From Pseudomonas sp. p1(2021b) (GTDB lineage: Bacteria > Pseudomonadota > Gammaproteobacteria > Pseudomonadales > Pseudomonadaceae): DNA of 64,000 bases. Both the position numbers and the translations under genes were made by a program. This document shows positions 16,958 through 25,070 of this stretch, piece by piece (position 1 is the first letter of the stretch; each line of letters opens with the position of its first letter). The stretch is taken from the NCBI RefSeq assembly GCF_020151015.1, contig NZ_CP083746.1:1078501-1142500 (forward strand), read 5' to 3'. The notes beneath the pieces were generated by a model, which worked only from the letters and a program-made list of their open reading frames with translations, did not search any database and had not been told where the DNA came from.

Positions 16958-17789
16958 GGCCCGGCCCGGCCTGCAGGGCGTCGAGGTGTCGTTGAGCCTG
17001 CTCGGCCGCCTCCTCCAGGGTGCGTAACTGGTCGAGCTGGGCTTCGCTCGGCGAGTTGCCGAATGCACTGCGGGCCTTGCTCAGCTGGGCGCGGCTCATG
17101 GCGGCGGCGATCTTCGCCTGCTTCAAGGCAGCGTCACTGCTGGCGGCTTTTTGCGCCTTGACCCGTTCAATGGCCGCTTTGATCGGATCCGGCGCGGCGT
17201 CGCTGTTACCTGCCGTAGGGGCGGCCGGCCGTGGGTTGCGCGCCAATCGCTCGGCCTGGCGACGTGCTTCATCGCGTTGCAGCCGGGCGTTGCGTTGTTC
17301 ATGGCGCCGTCGCGCGTGGTCGCGGCGCTGGGTGCGCGCAGCCTGTTGGTGTGGCGTCTGGGCCAGCCCGCCAACGATCGGGATGATGGTGTCCGGCAGA
17401 GGCAGCAGGTCGATGCAGTCGACCGGGCAGGGCGCCAGGCACAGGTCGCAGCCTGTGCATTCGTTGGCGATGACCGTGTGCATCAGCTTCGCGGCACCGA
17501 CGATGGCGTCCACTGGGCAGGCCTGGATGCACTTGGTGCAGCCGATGCATTCGGCCTCGCGGATATAGGCCACCTGGGGCGGTGCGCTGCCTCGACCCGG
17601 GTCTAGGTCGATGACCGGGGTATCGAGCAGGTGAGCCAGGGCGGCAATGGTTTCTGCACCGCCCGGCGGGCATTTGTTGATCGCTTCGCCAGCGGCCAGC
17701 CCTTCGGCATAGGGCCGGCAACCGGCGTGGCCGCATTTGCCGCACTGGGTTTGTGGAAGCAGGGCGTCGATGCGTTGAATCAGACTCAT
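16944..17789 (-). CDS. rnfB: RnfB/RsxB-like ferredoxin subunit without membrane anchor, with a long C-terminal helical tail
   Basis: 281 aa. Residues 1-60 are the RnfB Fe-S domain ([20 protein letters not shown]), and residues about 75-135 carry two [4Fe-4S] ferredoxin motifs ([18 protein letters not shown] and [18 protein letters not shown]). Canonical RnfB begins with a transmembrane helix of about 25 residues; here the protein starts directly at the Fe-S domain, and the ATGA overlap with rnfA leaves no room for it. Residues about 150-281 are an Arg/Ala-rich helical tail with [16 protein letters not shown], like the repeats at the C-terminus of RnfC. No rnfC gene follows: rnfD starts at once. 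Confidence 0.88.
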   Translation of the reverse strand: MSLIQRIDALLPQTQCGKCGHAGCRPYAEGLAAGEAINKCPPGGAETIAALAHLLDTPVIDLDPGRGSAPPQVAYIREAECIGCTKCIQACPVDAIVGAAKLMHTVIANECTGCDLCLAPCPVDCIDLLPLPDTIIPIVGGLAQTPHQQAARTQRRDHARRRHEQRNARLQRDEARRQAERLARNPRPAAPTAGNSDAAPDPIKAAIERVKAQKAASSDAALKQAKIAAAMSRAQLSKARSAFGNSPSEAQLDQLRTLEEAAEQAQRHLDALQAGPGHASA

Positions 17790-18328
17790 TGTGTGAATAA
17801 TCCGTTGAAACCGGAGAACGCCATGACCATCACGCCTGCGCCGATCAGTTCGATGGGCAGGCCGCGCAGGGCAATGGGCATGTCGTCGTGATCCGTGCGT
17901 TGGCGCAGGTCATCGAACAGGACCAGGGCAAGCCAGAACCCAAGCCCCCCGGCCAGGCCCCAGCCGAGTGACGGGAGCCATTGGCCAAGCGTGCCCAGTT
18001 GCAATAGCAAGCCTAGCACCAGGGTGTTGCCCAGCAGCAGGGACGGCAGGTTGTCCACCCGCCAAGCGGGCCGCAACTGCCCGAGCAGTTTGGGCAGGCC
18101 TAAGGCCTGCAATGCCAGCAAGGGCAGCAACAGGAACAACTGCAGGTCCTGCCATTGCAGGATAAATATCAGGTCCTGCAGCAGTTGCCCAACGATCAAG
18201 CCCAACATCACCGCCAGGGCGCTGCAGGCACCCACTACGTGAAGCTGCGGGCGGGAAACCGGCGACCGCTGCAGGATCAGGTGGTTGACCAGCGCAGCGC
18301 TGACCAGTACCAGGACGTAGTCGCTCAT
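17786..18328 (-). CDS. rnfA: Divergent RnfA/RsxA membrane subunit
   Basis: 180-aa membrane protein with about six helices, first gene of the cluster. The start [19 protein letters not shown] matches E. coli RsxA (MTDYLLLFVGTVLVNNFVL), supporting the ATG at 18328. The conserved cysteines of RnfA, in GLCPFMG and TNCAVLG, are replaced: the first region reads SPVSRPQLH and the second GNTLVLG. Those cysteines hold an intramembrane [2Fe-2S] cluster with RnfE in known complexes, so that cluster is probably missing. The C-terminus ([14 protein letters not shown]) is again RnfA-like. Confidence 0.8.
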   Translation of the reverse strand: MSDYVLVLVSAALVNHLILQRSPVSRPQLHVVGACSALAVMLGLIVGQLLQDLIFILQWQDLQLFLLLPLLALQALGLPKLLGQLRPAWRVDNLPSLLLGNTLVLGLLLQLGTLGQWLPSLGWGLAGGLGFWLALVLFDDLRQRTDHDDMPIALRGLPIELIGAGVMVMAFSGFNGLFTQ

Positions 18329-18385
18329 GGGAAGGCCGATGGCTGGGAGGTGCCGACAGTATGGCACGCGCCCGCAGATGGAAAT

Positions 18386-18406
18386 GCCCCGGCCGAAGGC
18401 CGGGGC
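18386..18406 (-). terminator. GC-rich hairpin after metG, possible terminator
   Basis: GCCCCGGCC (18386-18394), loop, GGCCGGGGC (18398-18406), 12 bp past the metG stop. The following tract on the minus strand is only ATTTCC, so efficiency is uncertain. It separates metG from rnfA, which read the same way. Confidence 0.6.
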
Positions 18407-18418
18407 AAGACGCGCTGC

Positions 18419-20458
18419 TTATTTGATGCGCTGACCTGGCTTGGCGCCGCTGTCGGGGCTCAGCAGGTAGATTTCTTCACCGCCAGGGCCGGCCGCCATG
18501 ACCATGCCTTCGGACACGCCGAAGCGCATCTTCCGTGGCTTGAGGTTGGCCACCATCATGGTCAGGCGGCCTTCGAGCTTGGCGGGGTCGGGGTAGGCCG
18601 ACTTGATGCCGGAGAACACGTTGCGGCGTTCGTCACCGATGTCCAGGGTCAGGCGCAGCAGCTTGTCGGCGCCCTCGACTGCCTCGGCCTTGACGATGAG
18701 TGCCACGCGCAGGTCGACGGCGGCGAAGGTATCGAACTCGACTTCCGGCGACAGCGGGTCCTTGGCCAGTTCACCGTTGCCGGCGGGAGCTGCGGCTTCG
18801 GCAGCGGCAAGGTCTTCCTTGCTGGCGGCGACCATGGCTTCGATCTTGGCCGGCTCGATACGGCTCATCAGGGCCTTGAACGGGTTGAGCGTGTGGTTTT
18901 CCAGGCGCGACAGGTGGTCGTTCCAGGTCAGCGGCGCGACATTGAGGAAGGCCTCGGCGTCGGCAGCCAGGACGGGCAGTACCGGCTTGAGGAAGATCAC
19001 CAGTTGGCGGAACAGGTTGATGCCCTGGGCGCAGATGGCCTGGACCTCGTCCTGCTTGCCTTCCTGCTTGGCCAGCGACCACGGCGCCTTGTCGGCGATC
19101 CAGGCGTTGGCCCGGTCGGCCAGGGCCATGATTTCACGCATGGCACGGGCGAAGTCACGGTTTTCGTAGGCTTCGGCGATGGACGGGGCGGCGGCCAGGA
19201 AGGCTTCGCTCAGCTCGGGGGCGGCATCGCCGGCGACCAGAACGCCTGCATTGCCCTTGTGGATGAACCCTGCGCAGCGGCTGGCGATGTTGACCACCTT
19301 GCCGACCAGGTCGGAGTTGACCTTCTGCACGAAGTCGTCGAGGTTCAGGTCCAGGTCATCGACGCCACGGCCCAGCTTGGAGGCGTAGTAGTAGCGCAGG
19401 TATTCCGGCTGCAGGTGGTCCAGGTAGGTGCGCGCCTTGATGAAGGTCCCGCGCGACTTGGACATCTTGGCGCCGTTGACCGTCAGGTAGCCGTGCACGT
19501 TGATGGCGGTCGGCTTGCGGAAGCCTGCGCCTTCGAGCATGGCCGGCCAGAACAGGGCATGGAAGTTGACGATGTCCTTGCCGATGAAGTGGTACAGCTC
19601 GGCCTTGGAGTCTTCTTTCCAGAACGTGTCGAAGTCCAGCTCCGGGCGGCGTGCGCACAGGTTCTTGAAGCTGGCCATGTAGCCGATCGGTGCGTCCAGC
19701 CAGACGTAGAAGTACTTGCCCGGCTCGCCTGGGATCTCGAAGCCGAAGTACGGCGCGTCGCGGGAGATGTCCCACTCCTGCAGGCCCGAGTCCAGCCACT
19801 CGGCCAGCTTGTTGGCGACGGCGTCCTGCAGGGTGCCGCTGCGGGTCCACTGCTGCAGCATCGCCTGGAAGTCAGGCAGCTTGAAGAAGAAGTGCTGGGA
19901 GTCGCGCAGCTCCGGCGTGGCACCGGAAATGGCCGACTTGGGGTTCTTCAGCTCGGTGGGCGCGTAGGTGGCACCGCATTTCTCGCAGTTGTCGCCGTAC
20001 TGGTCTTCGGCCGCGCACTTGGGGCAGGTGCCCTTGATGAAGCGGTCGGCCAGGAACATGCCCTTCTCGGGGTCGTAGTACTGGGTGACCGAACGGGTGG
20101 CGATGTGCCCTGCTTCACGCAGGCGGGTGTAGATCAGGCTCGACAGCTCGCGGTTCTCTTCGCAGTGGGTCGAGTGGAAGTTGTCGAAATCGACCAGGAA
20201 ATCGGCGAAGTCACTGCTGTGCTCGGCCTGGACGTTGGCGATCAATTGCTCGGGGGTGATGCCTTCCTTCTCGGCACGCAGCATGATGGCCGAACCGTGG
20301 GCGTCGTCGGCGCAGACATAGATGCACTGATTGCCGCGCAGCTTCTGGAAGCGAACCCACATGTCCGTCTGGATGTACTCGAGCATATGGCCAAGGTGGA
20401 TGGAACCATTGGCATAGGGCAGGGCGCTGGTGACGAGAATCTGGCGTGGCTCGGACAT
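18419..20458 (-). CDS. metG: Methionyl-tRNA synthetase
   Basis: Class I aminoacyl-tRNA synthetase, 679 aa. The HIGH-type signature reads HLGH (residues 22-25, [20 protein letters not shown]), the zinc-knuckle region has CPKC and CEKC pairs near residues 145-161, and the KMSKS loop is [11 protein letters not shown]. The C-terminal about 105 residues ([20 protein letters not shown]) form the EMAP/Trbp111-type tRNA-binding dimerisation domain found in the long MetG form. Transcribed away from apbC; a short intergenic region of about 160 bp should hold both promoters. Confidence 0.98.
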   Translation of the reverse strand: MSEPRQILVTSALPYANGSIHLGHMLEYIQTDMWVRFQKLRGNQCIYVCADDAHGSAIMLRAEKEGITPEQLIANVQAEHSSDFADFLVDFDNFHSTHCEENRELSSLIYTRLREAGHIATRSVTQYYDPEKGMFLADRFIKGTCPKCAAEDQYGDNCEKCGATYAPTELKNPKSAISGATPELRDSQHFFFKLPDFQAMLQQWTRSGTLQDAVANKLAEWLDSGLQEWDISRDAPYFGFEIPGEPGKYFYVWLDAPIGYMASFKNLCARRPELDFDTFWKEDSKAELYHFIGKDIVNFHALFWPAMLEGAGFRKPTAINVHGYLTVNGAKMSKSRGTFIKARTYLDHLQPEYLRYYYASKLGRGVDDLDLNLDDFVQKVNSDLVGKVVNIASRCAGFIHKGNAGVLVAGDAAPELSEAFLAAAPSIAEAYENRDFARAMREIMALADRANAWIADKAPWSLAKQEGKQDEVQAICAQGINLFRQLVIFLKPVLPVLAADAEAFLNVAPLTWNDHLSRLENHTLNPFKALMSRIEPAKIEAMVAASKEDLAAAEAAAPAGNGELAKDPLSPEVEFDTFAAVDLRVALIVKAEAVEGADKLLRLTLDIGDERRNVFSGIKSAYPDPAKLEGRLTMMVANLKPRKMRFGVSEGMVMAAGPGGEEIYLLSPDSGAKPGQRIK

Positions 20459-20616
20459 GGTGGCTTGGCTACTTGATCTGGCAACGGGATGGAAAATGAA
20501 GAAGATCGGCCACTATAAAGGGCTGGCGAATATATTTCACCCCAAGGACGCATCTGCTGACGATTGACGGTTAGCATAGGCGCCTGTTCCATATTCGTTT
20601 GCCATTGGGAGTGTCC

Positions 20617-21711
20617 ATGAGTGCCGTCACACATGCCGCCGTCGAAGGCGTGCTTCGCCAGTACACCGACCCCTACCTGAACCAGGACCCGGTCAGCGCC
20701 GGTTGCGTGCGCGCCATCGACATCCAGGGCGGGCAGGTCAACGTACGCTTGCAGCTGGGCTATGCCGCCGGTTTGTTCAAGAACGGCTGGGCGCAGGTGC
20801 TGGGCACCGCCATCGAAAACCTCGACGGCGTGAGCGCGGCCACGGTTTCGATCGATTGCGTGGTCGGCACCCACAAGGGCCAGGCCCAGGTGCCGGCCAT
20901 GGCCAACGTCAAGAACATCATCGCCGTGGCCTCGGGCAAGGGCGGGGTCGGCAAGTCGACCACCGCTGCCAACCTGGCCCTGGCCCTGGCCCGCGAGGGT
21001 GCCCGGGTGGGCATCCTCGATGCCGATATCTACGGCCCGAGCCAGGGCGTGATGTTCGGCATCGCCGAAGGTACCCGGCCAGAGGTGCGCGAACAGAAGT
21101 GGTTCGTGCCGATCAAGGCCCACGGCGTGGAAGTCATGTCCATGGCGTTTCTCACCGATGACAACACGCCGATGGTCTGGCGCGGCCCGATGGTCTCCGG
21201 GGCGTTGCTGCAACTGGTGACCCAGACCGCCTGGGATGACCTCGACTACCTGGTGATCGACATGCCACCCGGCACCGGCGACATCCAGCTGACCCTGGCG
21301 CAAAAGGTACCCGTCGCCGGTTCGGTGATCGTCACCACCCCGCAGGACCTGGCGCTGCTGGATGCGAAGAAGGGCGTGGAGATGTTCCGCAAGGTCAACA
21401 TCCCAGTGTTGGGCGTGGTCGAGAACATGGCCGTGCACATTTGCTCGAACTGCGGCCATGCCGAGCACCTGTTCGGCGAAGGTGGTGGCCAGAAGCTCGC
21501 GGCCCAGTATGGCGTCGAACTGCTGGCCTCCCTGCCGCTGTCGATGTTGATCCGCGAGCAGGCCGATAACGGCAAGCCTACGGCCATCGCCGAGCCGGAA
21601 AGCCAGATCGCCATGATCTATCAGGAACTGGCTCGACAAGTGGGGGCGCGGATCGTGCTGCAGGAAGCGGCGGCGCCGGCGATGCCGAACATCACCATCA
21701 GCGAGGACTGA
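20617..21711 (+). CDS. apbC: Iron-sulfur cluster carrier protein ApbC/Mrp (NBP35 type)
   Basis: P-loop ATPase that binds and transfers [4Fe-4S] clusters; cytoplasmic dimer. It is 364 aa. A MIP18-like (DUF59) N-terminal domain occupies residues 1-95; the deviant Walker A motif is GKGGVGKSTT near residue 107, and the cluster-binding CXXC is in HICSNCGHAEH near residue 280. The ATG at 20617 (MSAVTHAAVEGVL) has GGGAG upstream. The metG/apbC divergent pair is common in gamma-proteobacteria. Confidence 0.95.
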   Translation: MSAVTHAAVEGVLRQYTDPYLNQDPVSAGCVRAIDIQGGQVNVRLQLGYAAGLFKNGWAQVLGTAIENLDGVSAATVSIDCVVGTHKGQAQVPAMANVKNIIAVASGKGGVGKSTTAANLALALAREGARVGILDADIYGPSQGVMFGIAEGTRPEVREQKWFVPIKAHGVEVMSMAFLTDDNTPMVWRGPMVSGALLQLVTQTAWDDLDYLVIDMPPGTGDIQLTLAQKVPVAGSVIVTTPQDLALLDAKKGVEMFRKVNIPVLGVVENMAVHICSNCGHAEHLFGEGGGQKLAAQYGVELLASLPLSMLIREQADNGKPTAIAEPESQIAMIYQELARQVGARIVLQEAAAPAMPNITISED

Positions 21712-21732
21712 CCCGCAAGGGCGAGTCGTCTG

Positions 21733-21811
21733 CTTCGCAGGTAACCGCTCCCACAAGGCCGGCACGCACCGATAGTGCGCGCCCACGGTGGGAGCGGGTT
21801 TACCTGCGAAG
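21733..21811. repeat. Inverted REP-like pair after apbC
   Basis: CTTCGCAGGTAACCGCTCCC (from 21733) and its inverted copy ending CCTGCGAAG (21788-21811). This is the second REP style in the window, with a GGTTTACC core rather than GGCTTGTCC. Confidence 0.75.
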
Positions 21812-21843
21812 GCGCCAGCACCGATTTATCGATCGGCCAGGCA

Positions 21844-21873
21844 TAAAAAAACCCGCCAGAGGCGGGTTCTTTT
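21844..21873 (-). terminator. Rho-independent terminator of the cold-shock gene
   Basis: ACCCGCC-AGA-GGCGGGT flanked by seven A on the plus strand, giving a T run after the hairpin on the minus strand; it may also stop plus-strand transcripts (TTCTTTT). Confidence 0.85.
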
Positions 21874-21895
21874 GAAAGCGAGGAAGCAAATCGAC

Positions 21896-22105
21896 TTAGG
21901 CGATTTGAACTTCTTCAGCCTGCATGCCTTTCTGGCCGCGGGTAGCGACGAAAGTAACAGCCTGGCCTTCTTTCAGGGTTTTGAAGCCGTCAGCCTGGAT
22001 GGCTTTGAAGTGTACGAACAGGTCGTCACCCGACTGAGGGGTGATGAAGCCGTAGCCCTTCTCATCGTTGAACCACTTGACAACACCGGATTGGCGATTG
22101 GACAT
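21896..22105 (-). CDS. Cold-shock domain protein (CspA family)
   Basis: 69-aa single-stranded nucleic-acid binding protein. RNP1 is KGYGFITP and RNP2 is DLFVHF; the core [11 protein letters not shown] is standard. AAGGAGACAG lies just before the ATG at 22105. A longer in-frame reading upstream lacks similarity and would be the 5' leader, which in csp genes is often long and structured. Several paralogues are usual in Pseudomonas, so I leave the symbol open. Confidence 0.93.
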   Translation of the reverse strand: MSNRQSGVVKWFNDEKGYGFITPQSGDDLFVHFKAIQADGFKTLKEGQAVTFVATRGQKGMQAEEVQIA

Positions 22106-22434
22106 GTTTCTGTCTCCTTGGACAAAGTAGATTTCGGCACAGGAAACGCCCTGGCCGGGACTGAGCGCAAAGAGAGCAGAAAATTCAGCGATGGGCCGAT
22201 AGGAATCGTGCATCAAACTAGAGATTCTCGGTGTCACGTGCAGCACAGTGGCGCCACCTTAACCCACTTTCCCCGACCTGCCAATGGTCAATGACGGCTT
22301 TGTCGAAATTCGGATCGACGGCGGCTACAGCTCCCGTCCGGCGCGGGATTGCAGGATGGAACTTTGCCGCGGGCGCCGGGACCGGTAAGATGCGCGTCTC
22401 GTTTTTCACCTTGCACTCTCAGGACACTCCCGCC
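22106..22434. other. Divergent csp-dcd intergenic region
   Basis: About 330 bp with no gene. The part next to csp probably transcribes into its leader, and the part next to dcd holds its promoter. I see no strong palindrome. Confidence 0.4.
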
Positions 22435-23001
22435 ATGAGCATCAAATCGGACAAGTGGATTCGCCGCATGGCGCAGGAACACGGCATGATCGAACCGTTC
22501 GTCGAGCGCCAGGTGCGCGGCGGCGAAGACAGCCGGGTCATTTCCTTCGGCGTCTCCAGCTACGGCTATGACGTGCGCTGCGCCGACGAATTCAAGGTGT
22601 TCACCAACATCAACTCGGCCACCGTCGACCCGAAGAACTTCGATGCCGGCAGCTTCGTCGACGTCAAGAGCGACGTATGCATCATCCCGCCGAACTCCTT
22701 CGCCCTGGCCCGCACCGTCGAATACTTCCGCATCCCGCGCAACGTATTGACCATCTGCCTGGGCAAGAGCACCTATGCCCGCTGCGGCATCATCGTCAAC
22801 GTCACCCCGCTGGAGCCGGAGTGGGAAGGCCACGTGACCCTGGAGTTCTCCAATACCACCACGCTGCCGGCCAAGATCTACGCCAACGAAGGCGTGGCGC
22901 AGATGCTCTTCCTCGAATCCGATGAAGAATGTGAAGTGTCCTACAAGGATCGTGGCGGCAAGTACCAGGGCCAGCGCGGCGTCACTCTGCCACGCACCTG
23001 A
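22435..23001 (+). CDS. dcd: dCTP deaminase
   Basis: Converts dCTP to dUTP, feeding dTMP synthesis; trimeric cytoplasmic enzyme. It is 188 aa. Characteristic stretches are [20 protein letters not shown], the substrate-binding [20 protein letters not shown] with the catalytic Glu, and [18 protein letters not shown]. The ATG at 22435 gives [13 protein letters not shown] as in E. coli. Confidence 0.97.
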   Translation: MSIKSDKWIRRMAQEHGMIEPFVERQVRGGEDSRVISFGVSSYGYDVRCADEFKVFTNINSATVDPKNFDAGSFVDVKSDVCIIPPNSFALARTVEYFRIPRNVLTICLGKSTYARCGIIVNVTPLEPEWEGHVTLEFSNTTTLPAKIYANEGVAQMLFLESDEECEVSYKDRGGKYQGQRGVTLPRT

Positions 23002-23098
23002 GGCGACGAGCGCGGGGAATTCCTCGCGCGCCAGGCACTCCAACGGTTAGAACGGTCCGGTGCGCATGACGCGTGCCGGCTATCGCCAGGAGCAGCCA

Positions 23099-23329
23099 AT
23101 GAAACTCCATCCCGCTATCAGCGCGAAGCTGGCCGTCCTCCAGCCCAACCAGATCGGGTTGCTGGCATGGTCCCTGCTGGCGCATCCGCCCACGCCGGTG
23201 CAGGCCGGTGGCGTGCCCCACCAGCCCGACCCCGATACCCCGCAACCAGCCGAACCAGGCGAATCGCCACCCATGGAGCCGGGCGAACCCACCTTGCCGG
23301 ACGAACCGCCTCCCTCGCCGGTGGCTTGA
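23099..23329 (+). CDS. Small proline-rich hypothetical protein, 76 aa
   Basis: Starts MKLHPAISAKLAVLQPNQIG behind a good CAGGAG site. The second half is an unusual Pro/Glu/Asp-rich tail (PDPDTPQPAEPGESPPMEPG) with repeated EPGE-type units. There is no signal peptide; a short hydrophobic patch (IGLLAWSLLAH) is near residue 25. It lies between dcd and a convergent gene, about 100 bp after dcd. Function unknown; coding is supported by the ribosome site and amino-acid pattern, but not by a recognised family. Confidence 0.55.
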   Translation: MKLHPAISAKLAVLQPNQIGLLAWSLLAHPPTPVQAGGVPHQPDPDTPQPAEPGESPPMEPGEPTLPDEPPPSPVA

Positions 23330-23342
23330 GCCTCAAACAGCC

Positions 23343-24458
23343 TCAGTTGGCCAGCAGGTAGCCGCTGCGGCAGACCTGCTCGCCCGCCACATGCGCAATG
23401 ACCATGCCTGCCGTGGCCATGCGTCTTACGCTGCGCGCATAGAGCAAGCCGGCCTGGACATTGCGCACGGCAGTCACCCGGTCGCTGAGCGGATCGATGA
23501 CTTCGGCGATCAACTGGCCAGCTTCCAGGTATTGCCCGGGTTTGGCATGGAATACCAGCAAACCGCCCAACGGTGCCACCACCGGTTCGACGGCCGCCAG
23601 AGGCGTTGCCGGGTAGGCCAGGGGCGGCAATGCCTTGGCCTGCCCCTCGATGACCCCGGCATGGGTCAGGAAATCCAGGATGCCCTGGCAATCCTTGGCT
23701 GCCAGGTCGTGGCAGACATCGCCCTGGCCGCGCAGCTCTACCGTCACCGAGAAACTGCCCAGGGGGATCGGGAACTGCTTGCCGAAGCGCTGCTGCAACT
23801 GCCACCACACCAGGCTGAAGCACTCGTCGAACGATTGGCCCCCTGAGTCGGTGGCCAGCAGGCTGGCCTGGACGCCCAGGTAGCGGGCCAGTGGCTCGAC
23901 CTGGGGCCAGGCTTCAGGTGTGGTGTACAGGTGTTCCACCGCCTCGAAGTCGCAGTGCAGGTCGAGCACGATGTCGGCATCACAGGCCAGGCGCTGCAAG
24001 GTCAGGCGCTGGGATTGCAACGGGGTGCGCGCCGGGTGGGCGTCCAACCCGCGGCGCAGGTATTCGCGGATCAACGCCCGGTTGTGTTCCGGGTCCTGGG
24101 TCAGGTGGCCTTCGATCTGGTCACCGATGCTGTCCGACAGGTCGACGAAGTTGCGGTTGAAGTTTTCCCCGCTTTGCAATTCGAAACGCCCCAGGGGCGC
24201 ATCCAGCAACACCTGCTCCAGGCCCACCGGGTTGGCCACGGGAACCAGGATCACCTCTTGGTTCAGCCGACCTTGCTGTTCCAGCTCGACCAGACGGCGC
24301 TTGAGGTGCCAGGCCACCAGCATGCCGGGCAATTCGTCGGCGTGCAGCGAGGCCTGGATATAGACCTTGCCGCCACCGCGCGGGCCGAAGTGGAAGCTAT
24401 GGAGCTGGCGGGCGATGCCCGGCACGGGAGACAGCAGGTCGTGGGTCGAATGATGCAT
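23343..24458 (-). CDS. Succinylglutamate desuccinylase/aspartoacylase-like zinc hydrolase (M14 superfamily)
   Basis: 371 aa. The zinc-site pattern is ASLHADELPG near residue 45 (H..E), and later DLHCDFE with the third His. The substrate Arg-type site ENFNRNF and ELRGQGDVC supply further family features. The last about 100 residues form a small beta domain with GQYLEAGQLIAEVIDP, like the biotinyl/lipoyl-type fold often fused to these enzymes. The start at 24458 has CAGGACC upstream. Not in an ast operon, so astE is unlikely; substrate unknown (N-acyl amino acid or peptide). Confidence 0.8.
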   Translation of the reverse strand: MHHSTHDLLSPVPGIARQLHSFHFGPRGGGKVYIQASLHADELPGMLVAWHLKRRLVELEQQGRLNQEVILVPVANPVGLEQVLLDAPLGRFELQSGENFNRNFVDLSDSIGDQIEGHLTQDPEHNRALIREYLRRGLDAHPARTPLQSQRLTLQRLACDADIVLDLHCDFEAVEHLYTTPEAWPQVEPLARYLGVQASLLATDSGGQSFDECFSLVWWQLQQRFGKQFPIPLGSFSVTVELRGQGDVCHDLAAKDCQGILDFLTHAGVIEGQAKALPPLAYPATPLAAVEPVVAPLGGLLVFHAKPGQYLEAGQLIAEVIDPLSDRVTAVRNVQAGLLYARSVRRMATAGMVIAHVAGEQVCRSGYLLAN

Positions 24459-24617
24459 GGTGGTCCTGGCTGAGTGGCGAAAACGGTCTGCGATAACAGT
24501 CGGCACACAGATAGAAGCATAACTTCGGCTGTTGCGCAGCTTCTCTTGGCCAGGCCCTGGGAAGGGACGTGCGAAGGGAACTCCGGGCAGCCCACGCTGG
24601 GGCGCCCGGAGGCGATA

Positions 24618-24959
24618 TCAGGAAAGGGCGATCTTCCAACCGTCGCGCTTGGCTTCGTCGATGCTGACTTTGACCGTTCTGGCGATGTTCAGGCGCTTGC
24701 CGTCATGCATCAGGTAAGGCGCGGTGTGGAAGTGGCCCCAGGTGGCGGTGCTGTCATCCGGCACCAGAGCCTGCGGGTCGTAGGCGATTTCCAGGACGGC
24801 TGGCGACGAGCTGGCCGGGACCGAGACATCGCCGTCCGATAGCATTCGATAGAACGAAATTTCGTTACCGACCCAAAGCTGGACGTTCGCAGTCGCCCCC
24901 GCTGGAACGTGCAGCGACTCGGGCCAGGAAATTTCTATCTGCAATGTTTCAGTGCTCAT
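24618..24959 (-). CDS. Hypothetical protein, 113 aa, beta-rich
   Basis: The protein begins MSTETLQIEISWPESLHVPA. It is mostly alternating hydrophobic/polar residues, suggesting a beta-sandwich, with ATWGHFHTAPYLMHDGKRLN in the middle. A weak resemblance to the YscW/YbaY type small domain is possible, but it has no lipoprotein signal. Transcribed toward the M14 hydrolase, with about 160 bp between them. I do not assign a function. Confidence 0.7.
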   Translation of the reverse strand: MSTETLQIEISWPESLHVPAGATANVQLWVGNEISFYRMLSDGDVSVPASSSPAVLEIAYDPQALVPDDSTATWGHFHTAPYLMHDGKRLNIARTVKVSIDEAKRDGWKIALS

Positions 24960-25070
24960 GATGGCATCCTTCTCGAATGGGTGGGCCGCGGACGTCCACA
25001 GTGGACGTCGCGGTCGAGGGGGATGCTACGAGCGTTGGCAGGTGGCGATCAGAGGGAAAGGCGCCCGACC

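Noticed and set aside
18155..20476. Long plus-strand frame over metG
   Set aside because: metG on the minus strand has all synthetase signatures; the plus frame has only Val/Gly/Asp-rich sequence.
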